64,000 bases of DNA from Geomicrobium sp. JCM 19039. GTDB lineage: Bacteria; Bacillota; Bacilli; Bacillales; Marinococcaceae. The notes under the pieces are model-generated. The model ran no database searches and had not been told where the DNA came from. It saw nothing but the letters and a program-made list of their open reading frames with translations. Every line of letters begins with the position of its first letter. The first letter of the stretch is position 1. Below are positions 19,061-28,928 of the stretch, one piece after another. A program made the position numbers and the translations under genes. Location of the stretch: contig NZ_BAXB01000001.1 in assembly GCF_000698145.1 (NCBI RefSeq), forward strand, positions 310,001 to 374,000. The letters run 5' to 3'.

Positions 19061-19812
19061 GACGTACCTGGATTTATTCTTTAATACTGCTTATCGTAGT
19101 TATTTTCGGATGGGAGTGGTTTGCTCGTGGTTTCTCAGATCTTTTGCTTCCTGGACCGATGACCGTGTTCGTCGTGCTCATTGACGGGCTCATCACCGGT
19201 TACTTTTGGCCTCATATCGTGGTCACTGTATCGGAAATCCTGCTCGGCTTGGCGCTCGGATTAACCGTAGGGTTTGCAGGCGGCATCTTGATGGGTCAAA
19301 GTGAATGGCTTCGCCGTGTGCTTTTTCCTTACTTGGTCGCTTCACAAGCGGTTCCAAAGCTCGCACTTGCTCCGCTGTTTATGCTCTGGTTTGGCTACGG
19401 AATGACATCAAAAGTAATTATTACCGCTCTTGTATGCTTTTTTCCGATCTTAGAGGCGACCGTAAGTGCGGTCCAGCATGTGGACAAAAACCGCCGTGAC
19501 CTTTTTCGAATGATGCACGCCAATCGCTGGCAAACACTCGTGCATTTGCAGCTGCCTGCGGGTCTGCCCATCCTGTTTCAAGGGCTACGGGTAGCTGTAA
19601 TTCTAGCCATTGTCGGTGCGATTGTTGGAGAGTTTATTGGAGCTAATCAAGGGTTAGGCGCGCTAATTATTGCATCTCAAAGTATGATGGATACGGCTTT
19701 AATGTTTGCGGTTTTACTGCTTTTAACGGCGATCGGTCTCTTATTGTATGGGGGTGTCTACATAGCAGAACGAAGATGGATAGAAAAACGACATGGAGGT
19801 GAGCGTCAGTGA
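19057..19812 (+). CDS. ABC transporter permease (ThiX/SsuC-like)
   Basis: The 251-residue protein has six hydrophobic segments and the coupling loop EATVSAVQHVDKNRRDLFRMMHA, characteristic of the SsuC/TauC/ThiX permeases. ATG 19057 is preferred over an upstream TTG because it overlaps the restored ATPase stop and has AGGAA upstream. It ends in a TGA that overlaps the next gene. It transports a small organic molecule, by context probably a thiamine precursor or breakdown product. Confidence 0.88.
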   Translation: MRRTWIYSLILLIVVIFGWEWFARGFSDLLLPGPMTVFVVLIDGLITGYFWPHIVVTVSEILLGLALGLTVGFAGGILMGQSEWLRRVLFPYLVASQAVPKLALAPLFMLWFGYGMTSKVIITALVCFFPILEATVSAVQHVDKNRRDLFRMMHANRWQTLVHLQLPAGLPILFQGLRVAVILAIVGAIVGEFIGANQGLGALIIASQSMMDTALMFAVLLLLTAIGLLLYGGVYIAERRWIEKRHGGERQ

Positions 19813-20767
19813 AGCGAGTGGTCGGGTTCGGGCTCATTTGGATACTGTTTAGTGGGTGTCAACATAACGACGATACCAAACCGTTGACGGTGGCGAGCTG
19901 GAGTCAACCAATTACGGAACAGACGCATCTATTAGCAGAGGAGGAGCATGGATTTTTTGAAGAGGAAGGAATCGACTTGCGTCTCGTTCCCGGAAGCGGA
20001 GGGGGTGATGCGCTCACGACAATGCTGGCAGGTCAAGCGGACATTGCTTTTACAGATCCTGGTGCTGTGTACAGCGCGTTAGCTCAAGGAGAGGACCTAA
20101 TCATCATTTATACGGTGTACCCACAGAATGTCTTTAACGTCGTTACGCTGGAACGTGCGGGCATTGATGAGGTGAAGGACTTAAAGGAGAAGACCATCGG
20201 TGTGTACAGTCGAGCAAGCGGGACGTATCAGAATCTGATGCTACTTCTGCATGAGGCGGGACTGGGTGTAGAGGACGTTGACATTCTTGAGGTTGGGATT
20301 GCGAACTTCGCACCTTTACTTCATGAAGAAGTCGATGCCACCGCTGCTACGGATACAGCTTTGGCTGCTTTTGAATTCGCCGATGATGAACCGCTTAATG
20401 TAATCGAGCTAAAAGATTATGCGAACATCCCAAGTGATTTTTTTGTCGTGGAACGTGATACGTTTGAAACGTCTCGTGACGAGTTAGTGGCTTTCTTGCA
20501 TGCGTATGAAAAGAGCGCGCAGTGATGATCGATGAGCCGGGCGAAGCTGCAGAGCTGGCCAATACGATTGCAGTTGATGGGAGGGAAACTGCGTTGAATC
20601 GTGAAATTATTGAGTTGCGGAATGCGGCGAGTCTGGATGATGAAGGCGTGCTTGGTGGACCTGATGATGCGATTGTACAAAGCGGCGCCGATCGGTATTA
20701 TGAGCTTGGACTCATTGAAGAACCGCTTCACATGGAAAACCATATCAGACACATTATTGAGGAGTGA
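19809..20767 (+). CDS. NMT1/THI5-type substrate-binding lipoprotein (frameshifted)
   Basis: A lipoprotein signal (WILFSGC, Cys17) precedes a periplasmic-binding fold of the NMT1/ThiY/SsuA type: LLAEEEHGFFEEEGIDLRLV, GGGDALTTMLAGQADIAF, KTIGVYSRASGTY. The frame as given stops at 20525. A missing G in CAGTG-GATGATC near 20521 restores WMIDEPGEAAELANTIAVDG and the end at 20767. It captures the ligand outside the membrane for the permease. B. halodurans ThiY, of the same broad family, binds a formylated aminopyrimidine from thiamine breakdown. The ligand here is unproven. Confidence 0.86.
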
Positions 20768-20771
20768 TCCC

Positions 20772-21536
20772 ATGTTAGAGAAAAAAGTAGTCATCGTCAG
20801 TGGGTCTAGTAAGGGAATCGGTTCGGCAATTGCAAAAGGGTTTGCTAAAGAAGGGGCGTTTGTCGTCGTTAACTATCGAAACGATGAAGTGGCAGCAGCT
20901 CGCGTTGCTGAACAATGTGAGCTGTTCGGTGGGAAAGCTTGTCTCGTAAAAGCGGATGTGACGACTGAGTCAGGCGCAAAGAAATTGGTTGAAACGGCGA
21001 GCCATCAGTTTGGTACGATTGATGTGCTCGTGAATAATGTCTTTGCTCCGTATGTCTTTAATCCTGAAACACGAAAAAAAGCATGGGAGATGAAATGGGG
21101 CGATTACACGAGTCAATTTGACGGTGGGCTAAAAGCCGCGCATTTGCTCGTGCAAGGGTCATTGCCTTACATGCGCCATAAAGGGTCAGGGAGCATCATT
21201 AATCTCGCTACAAATCTCGTTCAGCATCCGGTCGTACCTTATCAAGACTACATCACGGCGAAGGCAGCCATCATCGGGTATACGAGAAGCATGTCCAAAG
21301 ATCTCGGCGCCATAGGTATTCGTATCAATGCGATTGCTCCTGGTCTCGTCTACCCAACAGAAGCATCAAAACAGACAAAGGAAGAACTGAAAGAACAAAT
21401 CAGTGCGTCCACGCCGTTAGGTCGTATTGCCAAGCCTGAAGATATCGTTGGACCCGCATTGTTTCTCGCGTCCAAGTGGAGTGACTTTATGACAGGACAA
21501 ACCTTGACCGTTGACGGAGGGCTTGTTATGGGATAG
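20772..21536 (+). CDS. Short-chain dehydrogenase/reductase (FabG-like)
   Basis: The 254-residue SDR has GSSKGIG for cofactor binding, NNVFAPYVF in place of the usual NNAG, and the catalytic Tyr-x3-Lys in YITAKAAIIGY. ATG 20772 is preceded by GAGGAG. Earlier in-frame starts lie inside the binding-protein gene. As the last gene of the TPP-riboswitch operon, it could reduce the aldehyde made by the LuxC-like enzyme to the alcohol. That role is inferred from order and chemistry only. Confidence 0.88.
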   Translation: MLEKKVVIVSGSSKGIGSAIAKGFAKEGAFVVVNYRNDEVAAARVAEQCELFGGKACLVKADVTTESGAKKLVETASHQFGTIDVLVNNVFAPYVFNPETRKKAWEMKWGDYTSQFDGGLKAAHLLVQGSLPYMRHKGSGSIINLATNLVQHPVVPYQDYITAKAAIIGYTRSMSKDLGAIGIRINAIAPGLVYPTEASKQTKEELKEQISASTPLGRIAKPEDIVGPALFLASKWSDFMTGQTLTVDGGLVMG

Positions 21537-21538
21537 CT

Positions 21539-21580
21539 TGTGAACCGGCGCAAGACTGTTACGTCTTGCGCCGGTTCACA
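21539..21580. repeat. 18-bp perfect hairpin after the operon
   Basis: The arms 21539-21556 and 21563-21580 are exact reverse complements (GTGAACCGGCGCAAGAC side). No T tract follows on the plus strand, so it is not a canonical terminator. It may protect the 3' end or act together with another factor. Confidence 0.6.
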
Positions 21581-21781
21581 GGACGAGGGTGAGCAACGCT
21601 TTGGGGGAAGTATTACTAGGGTACGTGCACTTGAACCTGAATTTTTATATAGGTAATCTTCAAGGAAAATGAAAAACTAAACCACATGCATTCCAAATGC
21701 TCAAATTACCTTGAACATTTGGAATGCCCATCAATTTGTAGGTGATGACAAGAATACAAGTGCATGAATTTACTTTAAGTA

Positions 21782-22104
21782 CTACATGATTCTTTGTTTG
21801 TGAATATATCGTTCTCGCAGCAATAAGAATAGAGGTAATCCCAAAGAAACACCAACTGTGAGGGTTGCTATTACGGGCACCCATAGGTGCTTCATTCCCA
21901 CTCTCTTCCCTTCGTACAGTATAAAACCAATGAGAACAATAATAGAGATAAGCACATCCCACCAAGCAAATGCTCCCATTTTAGAATGATTCATTTCAAT
22001 AAAAAACTGAGTTAGGCTAAATCCATAAGTAGATAGCCAAGGGATCAATTGTGAGTAGGTAATATTGTACCCAAAAGAGCTAACGTTCCATAAAAGTATT
22101 TCAT
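21782..22104 (-). CDS. DUF2834 membrane protein (frameshifted)
   Basis: Three hydrophobic segments with EGKRVGMKHLWVPV and GLPLFLLLRERYI are diagnostic of DUF2834. The true start is ATG 22104, after GGAGGTTTAAA. It reads KYFYGTLALLGTILP and then loses one T near 22057 before SQLIPWLSTYGF. Restored length is about 107 residues, as expected. Function is unknown. It stands alone. Confidence 0.75.
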
Positions 22105-22365
22105 TTTAAACCTCCATTCTAAATAATAGGATCCCTTTTCTATTAGAGGGTTCTATTATAGATACTACCGTTTAAATGTTTAGTATGTTCGTTTTAACAA
22201 TTTTGTAAACGACATCACTCGGTGTCATCCACGAGCAGACGAGATGGTTCGTCAGGTAAAACAACTTCAGCGATCGTTTTTTATGGCTGTTTTGCGTACG
22301 ATGAGTTGACTTGTATAGATCAATAAATTATAATATGAACTACCGTTAGTTACTTATAGTAGAAT

Positions 22366-22460
22366 GAAACTTTCTAGGGTTCCGCTACTCAGTAGGTCTG
22401 GTCCGAGGGAAAGTGCAGCTTTTTCTAGTGCTGTTCACGGAGGGAAAAAAGCCCGGGAGA
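22366..22460 (+). ncRNA. Guanidine-I riboswitch (ykkC/yxkD)
   Basis: Hallmark segments are present: CTAGGGTTCCG, GTCTGGTCCGAGGGAAA, CACGGAGGGAAAAAAGCCC and GGGAGA. In this class, guanidinium binding prevents terminator formation and turns on guanidinium export genes, which is exactly what follows (ykkCD). Confidence 0.92.
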
Positions 22461-22501
22461 TATTGTGTGATGATGTCACGCAGTATGTCCCGGGCTTTTT
22501 C
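22446..22501 (+). terminator. Guanidine riboswitch terminator
   Basis: AAAAAGCCCGGGA and TCCCGGGCTTTTT pair around a GC-containing insert and end in a T run. The 5' arm overlaps the aptamer's last conserved segment, as expected for a ligand-controlled terminator. Confidence 0.88.
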
Positions 22502-22545
22502 ATGTTCTCGACAGCCTTGGGAATAATAAAACATGAGGTGATTTT

Positions 22546-22872
22546 ATGTGGATTGTTGTTGTGATTGCGGCGATTTTCGAAATCGGTTGGGCAACGGGTT
22601 TAAAATATGCGAATGATGCGTTCGCATGGACGTTAACGATTATCGCCATTGTCATTAGTTTTGGTTTGTTAATTCGGGCAGCGTCGACGTTGCCGACGAG
22701 TACGGTGTATGCGGTATTCGTTGGATTAGGAACGGTAGGAACGGTAGCTGTTGACATTATATTCTTTGGTACAGCGATTAATATTGGCGTGATCTTTTTC
22801 ATTGTGATGCTTCTTTCTGGCGTGTTAGGACTGAAAATGGTCACAGGTGAAAAGGAGGAAGGTCAGTCATGA
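22546..22872 (+). CDS. ykkC: SMR exporter subunit YkkC
   Basis: The 108-residue four-helix SMR protein has the essential Glu in AIFEIGWATGLK. It has the cytosol-facing polar end typical of the YkkC half of the paired YkkCD exporter. GAGGTG precedes ATG 22546. It overlaps the next gene by four bases. Under the guanidine riboswitch, the pair is expected to export guanidinium and possibly other cations across the membrane. Confidence 0.88.
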   Translation: MWIVVVIAAIFEIGWATGLKYANDAFAWTLTIIAIVISFGLLIRAASTLPTSTVYAVFVGLGTVGTVAVDIIFFGTAINIGVIFFIVMLLSGVLGLKMVTGEKEEGQS

Positions 22873-23207
22873 GTTGGATCATTCTCATTATTGCGGGGTT
22901 ACTTGAAGTCGTTGGTGTCAACGGAATTCAACGTTATATAAAAGGTGAAAAGGTGAGCGGGATTTTGTTCGTTGTGTTTGGGTTTGCGATTAGTCTCACC
23001 CTCTTAGCCATTGCGATGGAGCAGATCCCTCTTGGAGTCGCATACGCGGTATGGACGGGTATGGGGACTGTCGGAAGTGCGGTCATCGGCATGATTTTTT
23101 ACAACGATTCCAAAGATGTTAAGCGTATTGTATGTTTGGCCGTCATCGTCGTAGCGTCATTGGTTTGCGTGTGGTATCTAATTAACTATGCTCCCCATGG
23201 CGATTAA
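22869..23207 (+). CDS. ykkD: SMR exporter subunit YkkD
   Basis: The 112-residue SMR partner protein has Glu in GLLEVVGVNGIQRY and the pore segment GVAYAVWTGMGTVGS. It is translationally coupled to ykkC through ATGA. Paired SMR proteins insert in opposite orientations to form an antiparallel dimer. The size and the two-gene order match ykkCD of B. subtilis. Confidence 0.88.
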   Translation: MSWIILIIAGLLEVVGVNGIQRYIKGEKVSGILFVVFGFAISLTLLAIAMEQIPLGVAYAVWTGMGTVGSAVIGMIFYNDSKDVKRIVCLAVIVVASLVCVWYLINYAPHGD

Positions 23208-23344
23208 CAACACTAGGTAAGCCATCGAAGGCGGAAGTTTGAGAATAAAGACACAGACACATTTTCCTTAGAATGGTTGAGTTTTACTTCTTTTTTCCTC
23301 TTTTTATATTGAACGACGAAAAAATAGGAAAGGGGAACGAGAAG

Positions 23345-23890
23345 ATGACGAGAGAGGAATTTCTACAAGAAATCCGTGAGACAGTGATGACATTGTGGGA
23401 GGACTTTCAAATCTTACCTTCCATTGCTGCTGCACAAGCGGCACATGAATCGGGGAACGGACAATCTGATTTGGCACAAAATGGGAATGCACTATTCGGG
23501 ATTAAAGTCGCGAACGGTGTATGCGATGGGCCAGGTGAGCCCGTATCCTTTGATGATCCAAGTTGGACAGGGGATGTGATTTGTCACTTAACGTGGGAGC
23601 ATATTGATGGTGAAGATATTCAAGTGTATGATACGTTCCGAATTTACGATTCTTGGGGAGCGTCGATTCAAGATTATGCCGACTATTTGCACGTGCGTGG
23701 CTTGTATGATGCTGTCATTGGTGAGACCGACTATCTTGTCGCTGCACAGGCGCTATTTGATGCAGGCTATGCGACCGACCCTAACTATGTCGAGCGGATC
23801 ACTACACTTATCGAAGAATACCAACTTACCGATTGGGATGAAGAAGCGCTAAGTGCTAGTGGTGGGTCTGAAGGCGCTACGTCTTGTTAG
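23345..23890 (+). CDS. GH73-type glucosaminidase domain protein
   Basis: The 181-residue protein is almost entirely a glucosaminidase (PF01832) domain: LPSIAAAQAAHESGNGQSDLA with the catalytic Glu, then NALFGIKVANG, YDSWGASIQDYADYL and YATDPNYVERI. GGGGAACGAG precedes ATG 23345. No signal peptide or wall-binding repeats are visible, unusual for a cell-wall hydrolase. It may be a phage-type lysin or exported by another route. It would cut N-acetylglucosaminyl bonds in peptidoglycan. Confidence 0.85.
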   Translation: MTREEFLQEIRETVMTLWEDFQILPSIAAAQAAHESGNGQSDLAQNGNALFGIKVANGVCDGPGEPVSFDDPSWTGDVICHLTWEHIDGEDIQVYDTFRIYDSWGASIQDYADYLHVRGLYDAVIGETDYLVAAQALFDAGYATDPNYVERITTLIEEYQLTDWDEEALSASGGSEGATSC

Positions 23891-24347
23891 AGAGGACGTC
23901 GCTAGTACAAAAATCTAGTAAACAGACGTGCAATTGAGTTTAAAAATAATTATAAAATAACCCCACCTTTATATGAACTGCTAATAAGCATGTCAATAAA
24001 AACCTAACGCTAAATACTTGATAAAAATATAGCTATTCAGGCTAGATTATTTTATCGTACAATAAATCTACCCTAATGTACGACGTTTAGATTAAATGCT
24101 GTGAATGAAAGTAGTCAAAAGCTCTTAGTTATCAGGTTAAAAAACGATGATCGAGCCTATTGCAATATTGGTTCGATCCCCTTGTGTTATGCAGAATAAT
24201 CCCGGGAATCGTAAGTCGTCACTCTCAGTCGAGTTTAACAATGCCAACCTTAATCTTTATAATTAAGGTGCCAATGTTACGATCATACGCAGGTGCTTAA
24301 TACACACAGCTATTTAAATAAAAACTAGAATTGAAAGTTGACAAGCC
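23891..24347. other. AT-rich gene-free stretch
   Basis: I find no supportable gene or strong hairpin. Composition is more AT-rich than the neighbouring core genes and continues so into the dehydrogenase at 24672. Confidence 0.5.
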
Positions 24348-24500
24348 ATTGAAAAGGTTTTTATCGTTATTTTATTAACTGCTTGTCAAAGTTCAGAAAA
24401 ACCAACAGCACAAGAACTCATTGAAAAAGAAGAGAAAGAACTGATAGCAAGGTTATTTAACGAGGAGACTTTACATGTACTGGGTCACTCTAATTGGTAG
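24348..24500 (+). pseudogene. Remnant of a small lipoprotein
   Basis: Fifty codons read EKVFIVILLTACQSSEKPTA, then QELIEKEEKELIARLF, and stop at 24498. This is a lipoprotein signal with lipobox LTAC followed by a charged helix. The first codon is ATT and no ribosome site is seen, so the start appears lost and the protein truncated. Confidence 0.4.
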
Positions 24501-24671
24501 AAAATCATGAGAAGCATACTTAAGCTAGTGCTGTAGGATATCACCATAATTGGGGGAAAGATATCGTAATTAAAGTATTAAAAATGGGGGTCCATATTCA
24601 TAGAATAAGACATCACATATATGGATACATAACGGATTTATAATCGACTTACATATATCGGAGGAGATATT

Positions 24672-25727
24672 TTGAAAAATGTTCTCATTATTGGAGCTAC
24701 AGGTGTTCTTGGAAAGCTAGTATGTAATGACATTACAAACCTCATTCCAGAAGATGTTACCTTAATAATCACTGACTATAATAAGGAAAGAGGCGTAAAT
24801 TTCGCTGCTAGTTTGGGTAATCATACAAAATGGCGGTACCTTGATGTAAAAGAAGATAAAAGTATTGAACAAGCTTTAATTGGAATTGACATGGCAGTTG
24901 TTTTAATTAAACAGTTTGAATCAAAGATACAAGAGATAGCTTTAAGAATGAGAATCCCTTCTTTAGATGTAACCCCGTCTTACTCTTTATATAGGCGAGT
25001 AATAAAATACCATGATGATGCTTTAAAACAAGGTACAGGAGTTTTGCTGTTATCGGGGTTCTTGCCTGGTTTGTCTGGATTACTCATCAAAAAGGCAATA
25101 GATGATTTCGATTATATAGAATCTGTAGATTTGGGATTTTTACAAAATAAGAATGCGGATGTCGGGATCGCGGGAATAAAGGACATGCTACGTTTAATAG
25201 ATGAACCTATCATAAGGGGGGATCAAAAAATAAGTAGTTTCTCCCAGTCAAAAAAAATGTATTTTCTTGGTCATGCTAAATACAAAAAAGTTCGGAATAT
25301 CGAACATTCAGAAAGGATACTTCTAAGTAATATGTTCCCGGTAAACTTTTGGACTGGATGGAGTAACCGTCCTTTTAATTACATGATATATCTCCTTAAG
25401 AAAACTCGGTTGTTACCATTTATATATAATCTCAATTCCGGTGTAATGAAAAGAATCGTTAAGCATAATCCTCAAAAAAAAGAAGATGCGATGCTTACTG
25501 TCGAAGTTAAGGGGCTTATTCAAGGGGAATACAAAAAGAAAGGCTATTATTTACAGACATTTTCCGATTATCGAACAACTTCACTAGTCATAGCCGCACT
25601 AGTAAAAATAATGTTAACAAAGAGAGTGAAAGGAGTAGCGACTCCTTATGATATAACTGAAATAGATGAAATTTTATCTATAATTAATCATGATAATATT
25701 AGATTAAAAACCGAAGCGCAGCAGTAA
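24672..25727 (+). CDS. Saccharopine dehydrogenase-like NAD(P)-binding protein
   Basis: The 351-residue protein starts at TTG 24672 with GGAGGAG eleven bases upstream. The N-terminal Rossmann motif IIGATGVLGKLV is followed by DMAVVLIKQFESKIQEIALR and LDVTPSYSLYRRVI, as in saccharopine dehydrogenase/trans-acting enoyl reductase-like proteins. The C-terminal half has no clear assignment. Codon use is markedly AT-rich compared with the flanking operons, suggesting acquisition. It stands alone and its substrate is unknown. Confidence 0.78.
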   Translation: MKNVLIIGATGVLGKLVCNDITNLIPEDVTLIITDYNKERGVNFAASLGNHTKWRYLDVKEDKSIEQALIGIDMAVVLIKQFESKIQEIALRMRIPSLDVTPSYSLYRRVIKYHDDALKQGTGVLLLSGFLPGLSGLLIKKAIDDFDYIESVDLGFLQNKNADVGIAGIKDMLRLIDEPIIRGDQKISSFSQSKKMYFLGHAKYKKVRNIEHSERILLSNMFPVNFWTGWSNRPFNYMIYLLKKTRLLPFIYNLNSGVMKRIVKHNPQKKEDAMLTVEVKGLIQGEYKKKGYYLQTFSDYRTTSLVIAALVKIMLTKRVKGVATPYDITEIDEILSIINHDNIRLKTEAQQ

Positions 25728-25991
25728 AACTTCAAGAATAACTCAATATCGAAAGTCATCCATATATGCCTAAAAAATAAATCTATTGCTTTTAATAATT
25801 CAAATCTAAGAAGCAATTCATTTAAAATAATAGAGAACAGATGTGAAGTGTTGGTTAATTTGCGGAAGCTTGTGTTGCTGCTGCTCCCATTGATGGTATG
25901 GTAAAGAGTATGAGGTTGTAGTAGAGGGAGTAAACGTAGTAGATCACTTAAAGCGAGAGGGCATGTTGTCGCCCTCTCTATAACCAAAATA

Positions 25992-26714
25992 TTATGTTGG
26001 TCTAACAACTAGTTCGTTCACATCTACTTCACTCGGTTGCAAAATAGCATATGAGATTGCATCGGCGATAGCAGATGCTGGGAGAGCAATCTTGCGATAC
26101 TCTACCATAGCTTCGCTTGCTTCTCCGTCTGTAATATGATCTGCTAATTCTGATTCGGTTACACCTGGTGAAATGAGGGTGGTACGGATGTTGTGTGTCA
26201 ATTCTTGACGTAACCCATCTGTAATGGCACGGACCGCATATTTGGTTGCACAGTACACAGAGGCAGTTGGGGTGACACTGTACGCGCCGATTGAAGCGAT
26301 ATTAATAATATGACCCCGCTGTTGTACTTTCATTAGAGGCAGCACAGAAGCAATTCCGTGCAAGACTCCCTTTATATTTACATCAATCATTTGATTCCAC
26401 TCTGTAATCTTTCGTTTTTCTAGCATGGATAAAGGCATGATACCTGCATTGTTTACAAGAACATCTAATTGTCCGTACGCTTCTTTGATCTCTTGTACGA
26501 CTTGTTCCATCTGTTCAAAATTGGTCACATCCAACTGCTTATAGTCTACTGCATAGTTTTTATTACGAAGTTTTGATGCAAGTTCTTCAAGCTTACCTGT
26601 TCTTCTTGCTGCGGCAATAACCGTAAGTCCCTGTTCTGCCAATTTCTCAACAGTAGCTGCCCCAATTCCACTACTCCCACCTGTTACTAGAACAACTTTT
26701 TCATGTGTTGTCAT
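25992..26714 (-). CDS. Short-chain dehydrogenase (YdfG-like SDR)
   Basis: The 240-residue SDR is intact: VTGGSSGIGAAT, NNAGIMPLS, Ser in NIASIGAYS and catalytic YCATKYAVRAITDGLRQE. AAGGAGATGAG precedes ATG 26714. It follows the Atu4866-type gene on the same strand and both lie divergent from an AraC regulator, an arrangement suggesting a regulated oxidoreductase cassette for an unknown carbonyl or alcohol substrate. Confidence 0.88.
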   Translation of the reverse strand: MTTHEKVVLVTGGSSGIGAATVEKLAEQGLTVIAAARRTGKLEELASKLRNKNYAVDYKQLDVTNFEQMEQVVQEIKEAYGQLDVLVNNAGIMPLSMLEKRKITEWNQMIDVNIKGVLHGIASVLPLMKVQQRGHIINIASIGAYSVTPTASVYCATKYAVRAITDGLRQELTHNIRTTLISPGVTESELADHITDGEASEAMVEYRKIALPASAIADAISYAILQPSEVDVNELVVRPT

Positions 26715-26765
26715 GCTTTCTCATCTCCTTAAATAAATGAGTGTAGAATTTAATTTCGTTTGAAC

Positions 26766-27008
26766 TTAGTCACGGTAAAGGACCATACCCGCATGATATA
26801 AAATGTTATTGTGAAACTCTCCGTCAGCTGTGAACCCAGTATCATCTTTATAGGCAATATAGTTGCCTGTAATTTGATAGTTCCCCTTATACGCGGCTTC
26901 AATAGTACCGCGAGCTTCAACGTATCGGCCATTGGGCAATAATTCATGTCGAATTCTACGATCTTTCGTAATCCAAATACCGACGTAGGGGTGGTTATCT
27001 TCACTCAC
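26766..27008 (-). CDS. Atu4866-domain protein
   Basis: The 80-residue beta-rich protein has YVGIWITKDRRIRHELLPNGRYVEARG and TGFTADGEFHNNILYHAGMVLYR, the pattern of the Atu4866 family (PF11512). It starts at GTG 27008 after AAAGGAG. These small proteins are often found next to SDR genes and AraC regulators, as here. Function is unknown. Confidence 0.75.
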   Translation of the reverse strand: MSEDNHPYVGIWITKDRRIRHELLPNGRYVEARGTIEAAYKGNYQITGNYIAYKDDTGFTADGEFHNNILYHAGMVLYRD

Positions 27009-27146
27009 TTCCTGTTCAACTCCTTTTTGTTATGATCTACTCTAAGTATTCATGAAGAACAAGGTGGAGCGGTAGCCTCTTACTCTTCAATTCTTGCTTT
27101 ATTCTCTAAAACCCCCTATGCTTTCAAACAAGAGGAGGTGCTGATT

Positions 27147-28045
27147 ATGGCGGAGCAGATGCACGTCAAACATCGAGAAGAAGAACTAATCAAGCTAGTC
27201 AATTCATTCGCCAGAGTTGACGGAATACACAATACGAATATAACGGGCCTTTCGATAATTCGATCTTCAACACCTCTTGAGCCAATAAAAACATTACATC
27301 AACCGGCATTATGTATGATCATACAAGGTGGTAAGGTTGTCTCGTTAAATGGTGAAGACTATTCATATGGAAATGGCGACTATCTTGTCGTCGCCGTCGA
27401 CCTTCCAGTTGTTGGAGAAGTCGTGAAGGCAAGTGAGGAAGAGCCATATCTATGTTTACGGTTGGATTTTGATCAACTGCAGTTGGTTAACAGCATTGGC
27501 AGTGAGAAACAAAAAAACGATAATCTAAATATCTCAAAAAGAGGACTATTTGTTAGTCAGACAACCGGAGCTTTACTCGACGCCTGGCTACGTCTTTTGA
27601 CACTATTAAAAACGCCTAATGATAAGGATTTTCTCGCTCCACTAATTACAAAGGAAATCTTATATCGTGTCATGAAAGGAGAGCAAGGGGAGAGGATCCA
27701 ATTGTTTGCTGCTCGAGGAAGTAAAATGTCAGAAATCGCTAAAGCGATCAACTATTTAAAACAGCACTATGCTACTAAAATCAACATAGAAGAGCTTGCA
27801 AAACATGTAAATCTTAGCGCTCCTGCATTCTATCAGCATTTTAAACAGGTGACTGCGATGACGCCGATTCAGTACCAGAAATCCCTTCGACTTCATGAAG
27901 CCAGAAGATTAATGATAAGGGAACATTGGCTAGCTCCGACGCGGCATTTCATGTTGGTTATGAAAGCCCATCTTACTTCTCGCGTGAATATAAGAAAATG
28001 TTTAGCCGATCACCAAGAGACGATCTGAAAACTACATTCCAATAA
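27147..28045 (+). CDS. AraC family regulator (C-terminus frameshifted)
   Basis: AGGAGGTG precedes ATG 27147. The N-terminal AraC-type sensing domain (PIKTLHQPALCMIIQGGK, YGNGDYLVVAVDLPV) is followed by the first HTH (MSEIAKAINYLKQHY, NIEELAKHVNLSAPAFYQHFK). The second HTH, AAFHVGYESPSYFSREYKKMF, is in another frame because one T is missing near 27932 (CAT-TTG). Restored length is about 299 residues. It is divergent from the SDR/Atu4866 pair and is their likely activator. Confidence 0.85.
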
Positions 28046-28236
28046 CGAGTAATGATGCCCGAATATATGCTCAGAATTGGGCTACGGGGATGTTTTACTT
28101 CCCTGTACGTAACGTGCTTATTGATCCGAAAACGAACACTCAATAAATTAATTTCACATACCGTGATATGCTATGTATGTTTCAGTCCTTGGAACAATAA
28201 TAAATTGTTGTTTTTTTCAAATAAGGGTGTGCAAGA

Positions 28237-28665
28237 GTGAACTTTGGTCCATTTGCATGACAAGGCTTAGGTCTTTCTAAAGATGCTACGCAGATGGACC
28301 TCCTTCGTGCAACTGGCGGTATCTTAGCAACTGACTCTTATAAATTTGTTGCACCGATTTTCTTTTACAAAGATGAATTCACTTTAGATATGTTGTAGCA
28401 TGTTGGCATCATGATAACCGAGATGAGATTATAAACAAACTTCAACGTGGGGATCATGTTAAGTTCACATATGACAAAGCTAATGGATTCAATAATAAAG
28501 CAATATAAATACATTCAACTGAAAATAAAAAGTTAGCGTATATCTATGTAGTTTACAGTGGTTGGATGTACGAAATGATAGTCAAAAACTGTGATTATGA
28601 AGCAGTAGTTTGGGAAGTTCACCCTCAGGCGTTCCCTCACCGTAAGGTGAATCTTAATGGTTAAT
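28237..28665 (+). pseudogene. Unidentified decayed coding region
   Basis: Coding-like pieces appear in different frames: LSKDATQMDLLRATGGILA and KFVAPIFFYKDEFTLDML, then HDNRDEIINKLQRGDHVKFT, and AYIYVVYSGWMYEMIV. Several stops separate them. I do not recognise the family. The rest of 28046-28928 holds nothing I can support. Confidence 0.35.
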
Positions 28666-28928
28666 GGTCAAGTGAATCCATCAATAAATTTTGATGAATG
28701 ATTAAGAGTAAAAGAAGATGTAAATATCGTTTTGTCTTAAAAAGTGAAATGATTTACAGATTGTAGAGTGCCCGCCTCAAATAAATCATTTTGGGGGGTG
28801 TTTTTAGTTTTCAGAGTAATCTACAGAATATAAAGTTAGTACCACACTTTCATCGAAGTCGTCACTCCCTGTTTACAACCTTCACCGTTCTGTCTATCCT
28901 AAAAGTAAAGCACAAGGGGAATACGTTG

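Noticed and set aside
21539..21580. Rho-independent terminator after the SDR gene
   Set aside because: The hairpin is strong but lacks a T tract on the plus strand, so it is list as a structural repeat only.
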